From positions 1 through 9,379 of the forward strand of contig CALQKQ020000113.1 in NCBI GenBank assembly GCA_943331195.2: a DNA stretch of 9,379 bases. Reading direction: 5' to 3'. Shown in pieces: positions 1 through 6,847 of this stretch. The position numbers were made by a program, and so were the translations under genes. The stretch is from Akkermansia muciniphila (GTDB lineage Bacteria; Verrucomicrobiota; Verrucomicrobiia; Verrucomicrobiales; V1-33). The number at the start of each line of letters is the position of its first letter. Within the stretch, counting starts at the first letter, position 1. Below the pieces are notes generated by a model. It was given only the letters and a program-made list of their open reading frames with translations, did no database searches and was not told the DNA's origin.

Positions 1-149
1 GGTTTGGGGAGGCTCTGATCTGAGCTAAGCTAATAGCGCAGTCACTGATAAGGAACTGCTCAAGGAAGTCAAACTTTTTTTCATGAGTGACCATTCTTCG
101 CACTCTTGTGACCCCGGCGGCCGGCGCGGCGACCAGCTGAAGGAGCGGT

Positions 150-173
150 GGCCCGGAGCAAATGGCCCGGGCC
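150..173 (-). terminator. Weak hairpin just after the DUF1549/1553 stop codon
   Basis: On the minus strand, five bases after the TGA of the DUF1549/DUF1553 gene, GGCCCGG and CCGGGCC can pair in a 7-bp all-GC stem around a 10-base loop. There is no U-tract behind it, so it is not a classical intrinsic terminator. It could slow transcription, protect the 3' end of the transcript, or be a chance product of high GC. The rest of 1-178 holds no gene that I can support. Confidence 0.3.
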
Positions 174-178
174 CAAGT

Positions 179-2845
179 TCAGTTCACATAGGCCATTTCG
201 CTGGTCATGAGGAGGGCTTGGGCGTACTTTTCCCAAGGGCTGAGGGGGCGGCGGTCGACGGGTGCGGCACCGGGGTCCCGCACCGCTTCCTTGTTGGCGC
301 GGGAGGGGCGCGGGGCTTCTTGCTTAGGCCTTTTTTCCCCGGTCTTGCCGGCGCGCGCGGCCTGAAGCCCCAGGGCGCGGCGCGATTGGGGACCCAGCTC
401 GGCGGAATCGGGACGGGCCGAGGCGGCCAGCGCCGGAGGCTGGCGGCGCACATAATCCAAGCCCAGCGCCAACTCCTTGGCCTCGGGCCCGCGCTGGTAG
501 ATGATCTCATAAAGCTTCTGCACGCGGGCCTCGTCGGAGGTGGCGGCCTGCACATCGGCCCGGGCCACCAGATGGCGGGCCTGCTCGATCACCAGCAAGC
601 TGTTCATGCGAAACAGGGCCTGCTGGGGAACGATGGTCTCAAAGCGTCGGCCCGTGGGCAGCTGGGCATTGGCGACGTCGAAGTGGCGCAAGAACTCCGC
701 CATCTCATTGCGGTCGATGAAGCCGTACACGCTGCGGCGCTGACTGTAAGGCTCGCTCTCAATATTGACGGGATGCCCGCCCAGGGTGAGGTCGAGCTGG
801 CCACCCATGAAAAGCAGGCTGTCGCGGAAGGCTTCAAAGTCGAGGCGGTGGCGATGTTGCCGCCAGAGCAAGCGATTGAAGGGGTCGCGGGCGGCCTGGG
901 CCGGGTCTGGCTGGCTGGACTGCTGCCAGGTTTTAGAAAGGAGGATGGTGCGGTGGAGTTGCTTGATGGACCAGCCGTCCTGCACGAAGCGGGCCGCGAG
1001 GTAGTCGAGCAGGGCCGGATGGCTGGGGGCCGCGCTCATCACCCCGAGGTCGTCGGGGGTGGCCACAAAGCCCTCGGAGAAGTGGTGCTGCCACACCCGA
1101 TTCACCAGGACGCGGGGCGTCAGGGGATTGCTCGGGGAAGCGATGGCCTCCGCGAGTTGGCGGCGGCCGCTGCCTTCCGTATAGGGAAGGCGCGCGGGCC
1201 CGCTGAGGAACTCGAGGAATTGGCGCGGAACCACGGGTCCGGGATTTTGCACCTGGCCGCGCCGCAGCAGCGCCGAGGACCGCGGCTCCGCGGCGTCAGC
1301 CAGCACATTGGCCAAGCCCGGAGCCCCCGGGTGGCTCACATCGAGCCGAGCCAAGTCCGCATTGAGCCCGCTCACGAGAAACTGCACCGCCCGCGGCAGG
1401 GCCCGCTGATTTTCCGCCAGGCCGCCGCTGCGAAAAAACCCAGGATCGGCCACCGCCGTGCGCACTTCCTCCAGGGAAGCATCCGAAAGCCCCGGAAAAA
1501 GGCCCCGGCCCCCGGCCTGCTTCCAGGCGGCAAACTCGCGTTGATACGCCGCCCCCGCCTCCTCGAAAACGGCGGCGTAGCAGTCGAGCGCTTCCGCTTG
1601 GGTCGCTGGGGCGCTGACCGCGAAGGCTTGGCGCACCGCCGCATTGCTCGGCAGGCGGGGAGCCTGGCGCGCCAACTGCGCCTGCCAGGCCGGAAAGGCC
1701 TTGGCGAAATCCGCCGGTTTGATGGCGAGCAGTCGGCGCAGCGGCACCAGCACCGGATGGAGGGCCTCGCCCCGCTTGGCGCTGAGGCGGAACCGCAACA
1801 AGTTCCCCAGCTCCCCAAGCACTCGAGCATCGAGCTGCTGCTGCTTGAGGAAGGCCAAGCGCTCTGGCGACTGCCGATCCAGCGCCGCCAACTGCAAAAA
1901 GACCCGGGCGTGGCGATTAAAAACCGCCGCGTTGCGGTTCATTTCCGCCATCAGTTTTGCCCGCCCGCGCCGCAGGATCTCCTCGCGCTGGACTTGGTAG
2001 TCCTCACTGCGCGGCCCCGCCGCCACCACCTGGGGCTTCCCTTCCGGCTCCACGCTAGAATTAAAAATCCCGTGCAGCGCATAATAATCAGCTTGGGGAA
2101 TGGGATCAAAGGCGTGGTCGTGGCAGCGCGCACAAGTGACGGTGAGGCCGAGGAACCCCTTGGTGACGACGTCGATTTGGTCGTTGAGGATGTCCTGCCG
2201 ATTGCCCATGAATTGGTCGCCCTGCGTCAGAAACCCCAGCGCCGCGAGGGAGGCGTCCCCTGCCCGCTCCGGCAGTAGGTCGGCCGCGATCTGCTCGCGG
2301 ATGAATTGGTCGAAGGGCAAATCCTGATTGAAGGCCCCAATCACATAGTCCCGATAGGTCCAGGCGTTAGGATTGAGCGACGTGGCGCGCTGCTTCGCCA
2401 AGCCCCGCGTGTCCGCATAGCGGGCCACATCTAACCAAAAACGACCCCAGCGCTCCCCATATTGCGGTCGCGCCAAAAGGCCATCGACGACCGCCGCGAA
2501 GGCCTGGGGCGAGGCGTCCGCCACAAAGGCCGCCACCTCCTCCGGGGTCGGCGGCAGGCCAATCAAATCCAAATAGGCGCGCCGAATCAAGGTGCGCCGG
2601 TCCGCCGCCGGAGAGGGATGCAAGCCCTCCGCTTCCAGGGCCGCGAGGACGAAGTGATCCACCGCATTCGCCGGCCAGGCCGCGTCCTTAACCGCAGGCA
2701 GCGCGGGCTCCCGCAGCGCTTGAAAGGCCCAATGCTCCGCCGCTTTGGCCTTCATGGCGACCGTCATGGGGCCGCCTTCCCCCGCGCCCACAGCCGGCAG
2801 CATGATAGAGGACAGCAGAGCGAGCAGCGGGAGGGTCAAGCGCAT
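179..2845 (-). CDS. Secreted DUF1549/DUF1553 (PSCyt2/PSD1) domain protein
   Basis: An 888-residue exported protein of a family abundant in Planctomycetes and Verrucomicrobia; its biochemical role is not established. Residues 1-21 form a signal peptide (MRLTLPLLALLSS core, probable cut after VGA). The DUF1549 part spans about 36-265, with a helical start (HWAFQAL), RRAYLDLIGLPPTPEE (88-103), YGERWGRFWLDVARYADTRG (129-148) and a CARCH heme-binding-like CxxCH at 238-242, followed by the family-typical HAFDPIPQADYYALHGIF. The middle (about 280-540) is weakly conserved. DUF1553 begins near 560, with LTPRVLVNRVWQHHFSEG (575-592) and the LHRTILLSKTWQQSS block (630-644). The N-terminal PSCyt1 cytochrome-like domain of longer relatives is absent. 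A basic Ala/Pro/Lys-rich insert (about 801-868) interrupts the C-terminus before the conserved WEKYAQALLMTSEMAYVN end. ATG at 2845 follows an AGGA site. It lies 14 bases behind the DUF1501 gene, so cotranscription is likely. Family assignment is firm; function is unknown. Confidence 0.95.
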   Translation of the reverse strand: MRLTLPLLALLSSIMLPAVGAGEGGPMTVAMKAKAAEHWAFQALREPALPAVKDAAWPANAVDHFVLAALEAEGLHPSPAADRRTLIRRAYLDLIGLPPTPEEVAAFVADASPQAFAAVVDGLLARPQYGERWGRFWLDVARYADTRGLAKQRATSLNPNAWTYRDYVIGAFNQDLPFDQFIREQIAADLLPERAGDASLAALGFLTQGDQFMGNRQDILNDQIDVVTKGFLGLTVTCARCHDHAFDPIPQADYYALHGIFNSSVEPEGKPQVVAAGPRSEDYQVQREEILRRGRAKLMAEMNRNAAVFNRHARVFLQLAALDRQSPERLAFLKQQQLDARVLGELGNLLRFRLSAKRGEALHPVLVPLRRLLAIKPADFAKAFPAWQAQLARQAPRLPSNAAVRQAFAVSAPATQAEALDCYAAVFEEAGAAYQREFAAWKQAGGRGLFPGLSDASLEEVRTAVADPGFFRSGGLAENQRALPRAVQFLVSGLNADLARLDVSHPGAPGLANVLADAAEPRSSALLRRGQVQNPGPVVPRQFLEFLSGPARLPYTEGSGRRQLAEAIASPSNPLTPRVLVNRVWQHHFSEGFVATPDDLGVMSAAPSHPALLDYLAARFVQDGWSIKQLHRTILLSKTWQQSSQPDPAQAARDPFNRLLWRQHRHRLDFEAFRDSLLFMGGQLDLTLGGHPVNIESEPYSQRRSVYGFIDRNEMAEFLRHFDVANAQLPTGRRFETIVPQQALFRMNSLLVIEQARHLVARADVQAATSDEARVQKLYEIIYQRGPEAKELALGLDYVRRQPPALAASARPDSAELGPQSRRALGLQAARAGKTGEKRPKQEAPRPSRANKEAVRDPGAAPVDRRPLSPWEKYAQALLMTSEMAYVN

Positions 2846-2854
2846 CGGTTTCAG

Positions 2855-2858
2855 TCCT
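2855..2858 (-). promoter_or_regulatory. Ribosome binding site for the DUF1549/1553 gene
   Basis: AGGA on the minus strand, nine bases before the ATG at 2845 and lying within the 14-base gap after the TAA of the DUF1501 gene. It supports the chosen start, which also gives an intact signal peptide, and it supports translation from a shared message. Confidence 0.6.
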
Positions 2859-2859
2859 G

Positions 2860-4374
2860 TTAAGCGAGCAAAGGCGCAATCACCTGACCCGCCACATCGG
2901 TGAGGCGAAAGTCCCGTCCATTGTAGCGGTAGGTCAGCTTTTCGTGATCAAAGCCAAGCGTGCGCAGCACCGTGGCGTGAAGGTCGTGGACGTGGACGCG
3001 ATCCACCGTGGCCGCCCGCCCCAGTTCGTCCGTGGCCCCGTGAACATAGCCGCCCTTGACCCCGCCGCCCGCCAGGCAGGCACAAAAGCCCCGCGCGTTG
3101 TGATCCCGCCCGGCCGTATCTCCCTGGCCATTGCGGTCGCGGCCCGGACTGCGCCCGAACTCGCCGCCCCACATCACCAAGGTGCTGTCGAGCAAGCCGC
3201 GCTGCTTGAGGTCCTCCAGCAGCGCCGCGATCGGCTGGTCGATGCTCGCAGCGCGCTTTTCCATGCTGTCCTTGAGATTGCCGTGCATGTCCCAGCCTTC
3301 GATGAACACCTGGACGACGCGGACCCCGCGCTCCACCAGGCGGCGCGCCACTAGGAGGCGCTTGCCGATTTCGGAGCGACCGCCCCCGCCCTTGCCTCCG
3401 GCTTGGCCCGCCGTCCCGCTGGGCGCAATGCCATAGGCTTCCCGCGTCGCGGCACTTTCCCGGGCGATATCAAAGGCGTCGGTGGCCTCGCTTTGCATGC
3501 GAAACGCCATCTCGAAAGAAGCGATTTCCGCCTCCAATTGGCGGTCGCCGTCCATCGCTTGCAGGCGCCATTCGTCGAGTTGCCGCACCAAATCAAGTTG
3601 CGCGCGCTGCTCCCGCAGGGACACGAACGGATTGCGCAGGTTTTCGATGATCTTGTGAAGATCGCCGGCGTTGGTGTTGACGCTAGTCCCCTGGAAGCGG
3701 CCAGGGAGGAACATGGACTGCCAATTGGCGGCACCTCCATTGGGAAACTTCGGCCCGCGCAGAGAAATGAAACCCGGGAGGTTGTCGTTGAGACTGCCCA
3801 GCCCATAGAGCGCCCAACTGCCCAAGCTAGGGCGCGGCAGCCGGAGCGACCCCGTATTCATGAAAACCGTGGCCGGCTCGTGGGCGGGAATGTCCGTCCA
3901 CAGCGAGCGGATCACCGACAGTTCATCGACCTTCCGGGCGAGCTGCGGAAAGACTTCGCTGACTTCAATCCCCGACTGCCCATGCCGGGCAAAGCGGAAG
4001 GGCGAACCGAACGCCAGCCCCTCGCCCCCGGGCATGGCCTGGCCGTCGAGGCGCTGCAGCTCGGGCTTGGGATCCCAGGTGTCCACCTGCGAGGGCGCCC
4101 CCTCCAAAAACAAATGAATGAAATGCCGCGCCGTCGGCGGAAACTGCTGCGGCTGCCCGCGCTGCCCTTCCAACCCATCGCGCTGCCCCGCCGCCGCTTG
4201 CAGCAAGCCCGCTAGTCCCATCATCCCCAACCCCATCCCGCTGCGCTGCAGAAAGTGGCGCCGCGTCCACGTCAGCTTCTCTGGACGCAGCGTCGTACCG
4301 TGCTGGGCAATGAATTCAGGGCTAGGGCGCATGGCAAAAAACGCCCCCGGCAAGGAGGAGGACGGAGGCCTCAT
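2860..4374 (-). CDS. DUF1501 protein with Tat-type signal (alkaline phosphatase/sulfatase-like fold)
   Basis: A 504-residue DUF1501 protein, related to the alkaline phosphatase/sulfatase superfamily; its substrate is unknown. A twin-arginine signal is visible: TRRHFLQRSGMGLG at 37-50, then a hydrophobic stretch to about 62. Family motifs follow: HFIHLFLEGAPSQVDTWDPKP (84-104), VIRSLWTDIPAHEPA (154-168), NTNAGDLH (233-240), FIEGWDMHGN (357-366), LVMWGGEFGRSP (399-410), GDTAGRDHNARGF (418-430), AGGGVKGGYVHGATDE (435-450), VHVHDLHATVLRTLGFDHEKL (460-480) and YRYNGRDFRLTDV (482-494). The Asp and His residues in GGEFGR, GRDH and VHDLHAT are likely metal or active-site positions. A short Gly-rich loop lies at 322-332. 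Two starts are possible: ATG at 4374, with AGGA eight bases upstream, or the in-frame ATG at 4332 (residue 15), which lacks a ribosome binding site but gives a more usual N-terminus. It is the first gene of a two-gene operon with the downstream DUF1549/1553 gene. Confidence 0.95.
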   Translation of the reverse strand: MRPPSSSLPGAFFAMRPSPEFIAQHGTTLRPEKLTWTRRHFLQRSGMGLGMMGLAGLLQAAAGQRDGLEGQRGQPQQFPPTARHFIHLFLEGAPSQVDTWDPKPELQRLDGQAMPGGEGLAFGSPFRFARHGQSGIEVSEVFPQLARKVDELSVIRSLWTDIPAHEPATVFMNTGSLRLPRPSLGSWALYGLGSLNDNLPGFISLRGPKFPNGGAANWQSMFLPGRFQGTSVNTNAGDLHKIIENLRNPFVSLREQRAQLDLVRQLDEWRLQAMDGDRQLEAEIASFEMAFRMQSEATDAFDIARESAATREAYGIAPSGTAGQAGGKGGGGRSEIGKRLLVARRLVERGVRVVQVFIEGWDMHGNLKDSMEKRAASIDQPIAALLEDLKQRGLLDSTLVMWGGEFGRSPGRDRNGQGDTAGRDHNARGFCACLAGGGVKGGYVHGATDELGRAATVDRVHVHDLHATVLRTLGFDHEKLTYRYNGRDFRLTDVAGQVIAPLLA

Positions 4375-4426
4375 CGTAGCGATCCTGAGCCGCAGAAAAG
4401 CCCTTCCTCGCTACGCGTGAGCGTAG
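4375..4426 (-). promoter_or_regulatory. Leader of the DUF1501 operon with two alternative stems
   Basis: In minus-strand RNA order there are three related segments. Segment 1 (4426-4421) is CUACGC, segment 2 (4416-4408) is GCGUAGCGA, and segment 3 (4382-4375) is UCGCUACG. Segments 1 and 2 form a 6-bp stem with a four-base loop. Segments 2 and 3 form a perfect 8-bp stem with a 25-base loop that holds the AGGA site and ends directly against the ATG at 4374. The stems share five bases of segment 2 and cannot coexist. The first hairpin could also serve as a weak parC terminator, with CUUUU lying downstream of it. The pairing is seen directly; regulation is inferred. Confidence 0.35.
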
Positions 4427-4464
4427 TCGACAACCCGCCACCGCGCCGCCCAGCCCGCAAAATC

Positions 4465-6669
4465 CTAGCGGCGGCGCGCCACTCGTTTGACACTCGTCTC
4501 CGCCACCACGCTGCCCTGGGCGCTGCGCGCTTTGATGCCGTGCTCCGCCATGTTGACCTCAATCTCCAACTTGCGCAGGCGCGGAGCGGGCTGAAGATGC
4601 ACCACCAATTGCAGCGCGTTGGACTCCGCTTCATTGGCGTGCACCGCAAAGTAAAAGACCTTGGACCCCTTCGCTCCCTTGGTGAGATCGTAGACGGTGT
4701 CGCGGGTGACCCCGCCCATGGTGAAGCGCTTGGCGTAAAGGCGGCCCTTCGCGCCATCCCGGTAAAACAAGGTGTAAACCGGCGCCGCCTCGCGGTCGAA
4801 CAAGGCCACGTGGATCGGATTGGCCCCAAAAAAAGCTTTTTCGCTCACCCGACTCACCCGCACCGTGCCGTCGTCCAAAAAGACAATGAGATCATCGAGC
4901 CGCGAACACTTGCAGAGCGCTTCCCCCCCCCGCTTCAGCCCATAGCCAATGTAGCCCTCGGCCCGCTGAATGTAGAGCGTCTCCGTAGCCACCGCCGCCG
5001 CGCTAGCGGCGACCCGGTCAAAGGTAGTCACCTCGGTGCGCCGCAAGCGGGGCCCGCCATATTTTCGTTTCAGCTCCTTGAACCAATGAATCGTGTAGCG
5101 CGTCAGCTGGGCCAGGTGGCCCCGGGCCTCTTCAATCTGCGCTTCCAGCCCGCGCAGGTATTCGTCAGCCTCAAAGGAATTGAACTTGGAAATGCGCTTG
5201 ATCTTAATTTCCGTCAAGCTCTTCACATCCTCGTCCGTAACCTCGCGGCGCAACAACACCAAATACGGTTTCAGCCCCTTCCAAATCGCCACCATCACCG
5301 CGTCCCAAGTGGTGCATTCCTCAATGTCCCGGTAGATCCGCTTCTCAATAAAAATCTTCTCCAGCGAGGAAAAATGCCACTTCTCATCCAGGTCGGAAAG
5401 CCGCATCTCCAATTCCTGCCGCAGCAGCTCCTTGGTCTGCGCCGCGCAGTGCTTCAGCAGCTCACTAACCGACAAAAAAGCCGGCTTGTCGTCCCGGATC
5501 ACCACGCTATTCGGAGAAATACTAACTTCACAGTCCGTGAAGACATAGAGCGCCTTCAGCATGTCGTCGCCTTCGGTGCCTGGGGCCAAATGCACCAAAA
5601 TCTCAATCTTCTCCGCCGTCATGTCCTCGACCTTGGCAATCTTGATCTTCCCCTTGTCGTTGGCCGAAAGTATCGAGTCGATCAACCCCCCGCTGGTGGT
5701 GCCAAACGGAATTTCCGTGATGCGCAGCAGGCCCTTTTTCTTGGGCACTTCTTCAATGCGCGCCCGCACCCGAATTTTCCCGCCACGCAATCCATCTTGG
5801 TACTCGCTCGCATCCATGATCGCCCCCGTGGGAAAATCAGGGACAAGCGTAAAAGGATTGCCCCGCAAGGCCTCAATGCAGGCGTCAATCAGCTCATTGA
5901 AATTGTGCGGAAGAATCTTGCAAGCCAGTCCCACCGCAATGCCTTCCACCCCCTGCGCCAACAAAATAGGGAATTTAGCCGGAAACTGCACCGGCTCCGG
6001 ATTCCGCCCATCGTAGGACGAAGCCCACGTCGTCAGCCGACTGTTAAACAGCACCTCCAAGGCAAACTTAGAGAGGCGGGCCTCAATGTAGCGCCCCGCC
6101 GCCGCGTCGTCCCCCGTCAAAATATTGCCCCAGTTCCCCTGCGTCTCCACCAGCAGATTCTTCTGCCCCAAGCCCACCAGCGCTTCGTTGATCGCCGAAT
6201 CCCCGTGCGGATGGTATTTCATGGTCTCGCCAACAATGTTGGCCACCTTGTTAAACCGCCCGTCGTCCATCCGCTCCATCGCGTGCAAAATGCGCCGCTG
6301 CACCGGCTTCAAGCCATCGTTCAAGTGCGGCACCGCCCGCTCCAAAATCACATAGCTGGCATAGTCCAAAAACCAGTGCCCATACATCTCCCCAATGTGA
6401 TTCAGCCGCAGCGGCGTCCCCTCCCTCCCAAAGCTTGAGGCCGCCAAATGCGTCGCCCCTCGCACCCCACTCGCCGCCACTTCTCCGCCTTCACCTGCTC
6501 CGCCGCCTTCGCCAACTCCCCCTCCTCCTTCGCCGCCGCCTTCGCCGCCGGCACCCCCCACCGCCCCCGCCTCCGCCCCACTCGGGCGCGCCACGCCCCC
6601 CGTGAGATCCAGCGAAAGCTGATCGTCCGAGGGATCCGGAGGCGAGGAAGGAGGGCGTTTAGACGGCAT
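4465..6669 (-). CDS. parC: DNA topoisomerase IV/gyrase subunit A, ParC-like
   Basis: A 734-residue type IIA topoisomerase A subunit: the DNA-cutting and religating half that works with a GyrB/ParE ATPase. The core begins near residue 88 (HIGEMYGHWFLDYASYVILE). It contains the quinolone-pocket stretch KYHPHGDSAINEAL (151-164), with Ser158 and Glu162 in the ParC-like positions, then QGNWGN (177-182) and AAGRYIEARLSKF (190-202), with catalytic Tyr194 (codon 6088-6090). FPILLAQGVEGIAVGLA (233-249) and FPTGAIMD follow, then a coiled-coil segment with WFKELKRKYGGPRLRRTE, and a short beta-propeller-like C-terminus ending VKRVARRR. No QRRGGRG GyrA-box is seen, which favours ParC over GyrA. The N-terminus is unusual: QLSLDL at 17-22 and a Gly/Glu-rich linker at 31-63. 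There is no Shine-Dalgarno site before the ATG. No parE partner adjoins it on either side. The family is certain; ParC rather than GyrA is likely but not proven. Confidence 0.95.
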   Translation of the reverse strand: MPSKRPPSSPPDPSDDQLSLDLTGGVARPSGAEAGAVGGAGGEGGGEGGGGVGEGGGAGEGGEVAASGVRGATHLAASSFGREGTPLRLNHIGEMYGHWFLDYASYVILERAVPHLNDGLKPVQRRILHAMERMDDGRFNKVANIVGETMKYHPHGDSAINEALVGLGQKNLLVETQGNWGNILTGDDAAAGRYIEARLSKFALEVLFNSRLTTWASSYDGRNPEPVQFPAKFPILLAQGVEGIAVGLACKILPHNFNELIDACIEALRGNPFTLVPDFPTGAIMDASEYQDGLRGGKIRVRARIEEVPKKKGLLRITEIPFGTTSGGLIDSILSANDKGKIKIAKVEDMTAEKIEILVHLAPGTEGDDMLKALYVFTDCEVSISPNSVVIRDDKPAFLSVSELLKHCAAQTKELLRQELEMRLSDLDEKWHFSSLEKIFIEKRIYRDIEECTTWDAVMVAIWKGLKPYLVLLRREVTDEDVKSLTEIKIKRISKFNSFEADEYLRGLEAQIEEARGHLAQLTRYTIHWFKELKRKYGGPRLRRTEVTTFDRVAASAAAVATETLYIQRAEGYIGYGLKRGGEALCKCSRLDDLIVFLDDGTVRVSRVSEKAFFGANPIHVALFDREAAPVYTLFYRDGAKGRLYAKRFTMGGVTRDTVYDLTKGAKGSKVFYFAVHANEAESNALQLVVHLQPAPRLRKLEIEVNMAEHGIKARSAQGSVVAETSVKRVARRR
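6481..6579 (-). repeat. Low-complexity purine-rich tract coding a Gly/Glu/Ala linker in ParC
   Basis: Residues 31-63 of the ParC-like protein are almost only Gly, Glu, Ala and Val, encoded by irregular GGC/GGA/GAA/GAG repeats. The coding strand is strongly purine-rich and the plus strand correspondingly pyrimidine-rich (runs of CCGCC and CTCC). The tract separates the first 30 residues from the conserved core that starts near residue 88, and it is probably a flexible spacer. Such DNA is prone to length variation by slippage. Confidence 0.7.
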
Positions 6670-6847
6670 GGCCGGGGAGGGAGGTCAAAAAAAGGGGAGT
6701 CTGCCCACGCCGCTGAAAAGATCAAGGCAACTTAATGATGTCGCCCCCCGCCCGCTCCTGCTCGCCCCCCCGCTTCCCAAAAAACGAAAAGGTCACCCTG
6801 CTCCGACTGGAAAACAGGGCCAGTGGGCGTATCCTGCCCGCTTTCCC
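6670..6847. other. Divergent intergenic region between parC and the GT2 gene
   Basis: This 178-base gap must hold the promoters of both the leftward parC gene and the rightward glycosyltransferase pair. It carries A-tracts (A7 near 6687-6693 and A6 near 6779-6784) in otherwise GC-rich DNA. I could not identify a convincing -35/-10 pair on either strand, and neither start codon has a Shine-Dalgarno sequence. An imperfect inverted repeat (6809-6820 with 6836-6847) abuts the GT2 start codon. Confidence 0.5.

Noticed and set aside
75..81. T7 run that could be the tail of an intrinsic terminator for a plus-strand gene entering from the left
   Set aside because: I could not find a GC-rich stem directly before it.
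83..2278. 731-codon open frame on the plus strand
   Set aside because: It lies antisense to the DUF1549/DUF1553 gene, has no recognisable domain, and is rich in Arg, Gly, Leu and Ala as expected from a GC-rich antisense frame. The minus-strand protein has clear family motifs and a signal peptide.
4255..6438. 727-codon open frame on the plus strand
   Set aside because: It is antisense to parC and crosses into the DUF1501 gene. The translation shows no motif and an unnatural Arg/His/Pro/Gln-rich composition, while the minus-strand frame contains the full topoisomerase core with its catalytic Tyr.
6668..6847. 60-residue upstream extension of the GT2 gene
   Set aside because: The extension has no ribosome binding site, no similarity to the family and a composition like non-coding DNA. 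The GT2 fold begins eight residues after the ATG at 6848.
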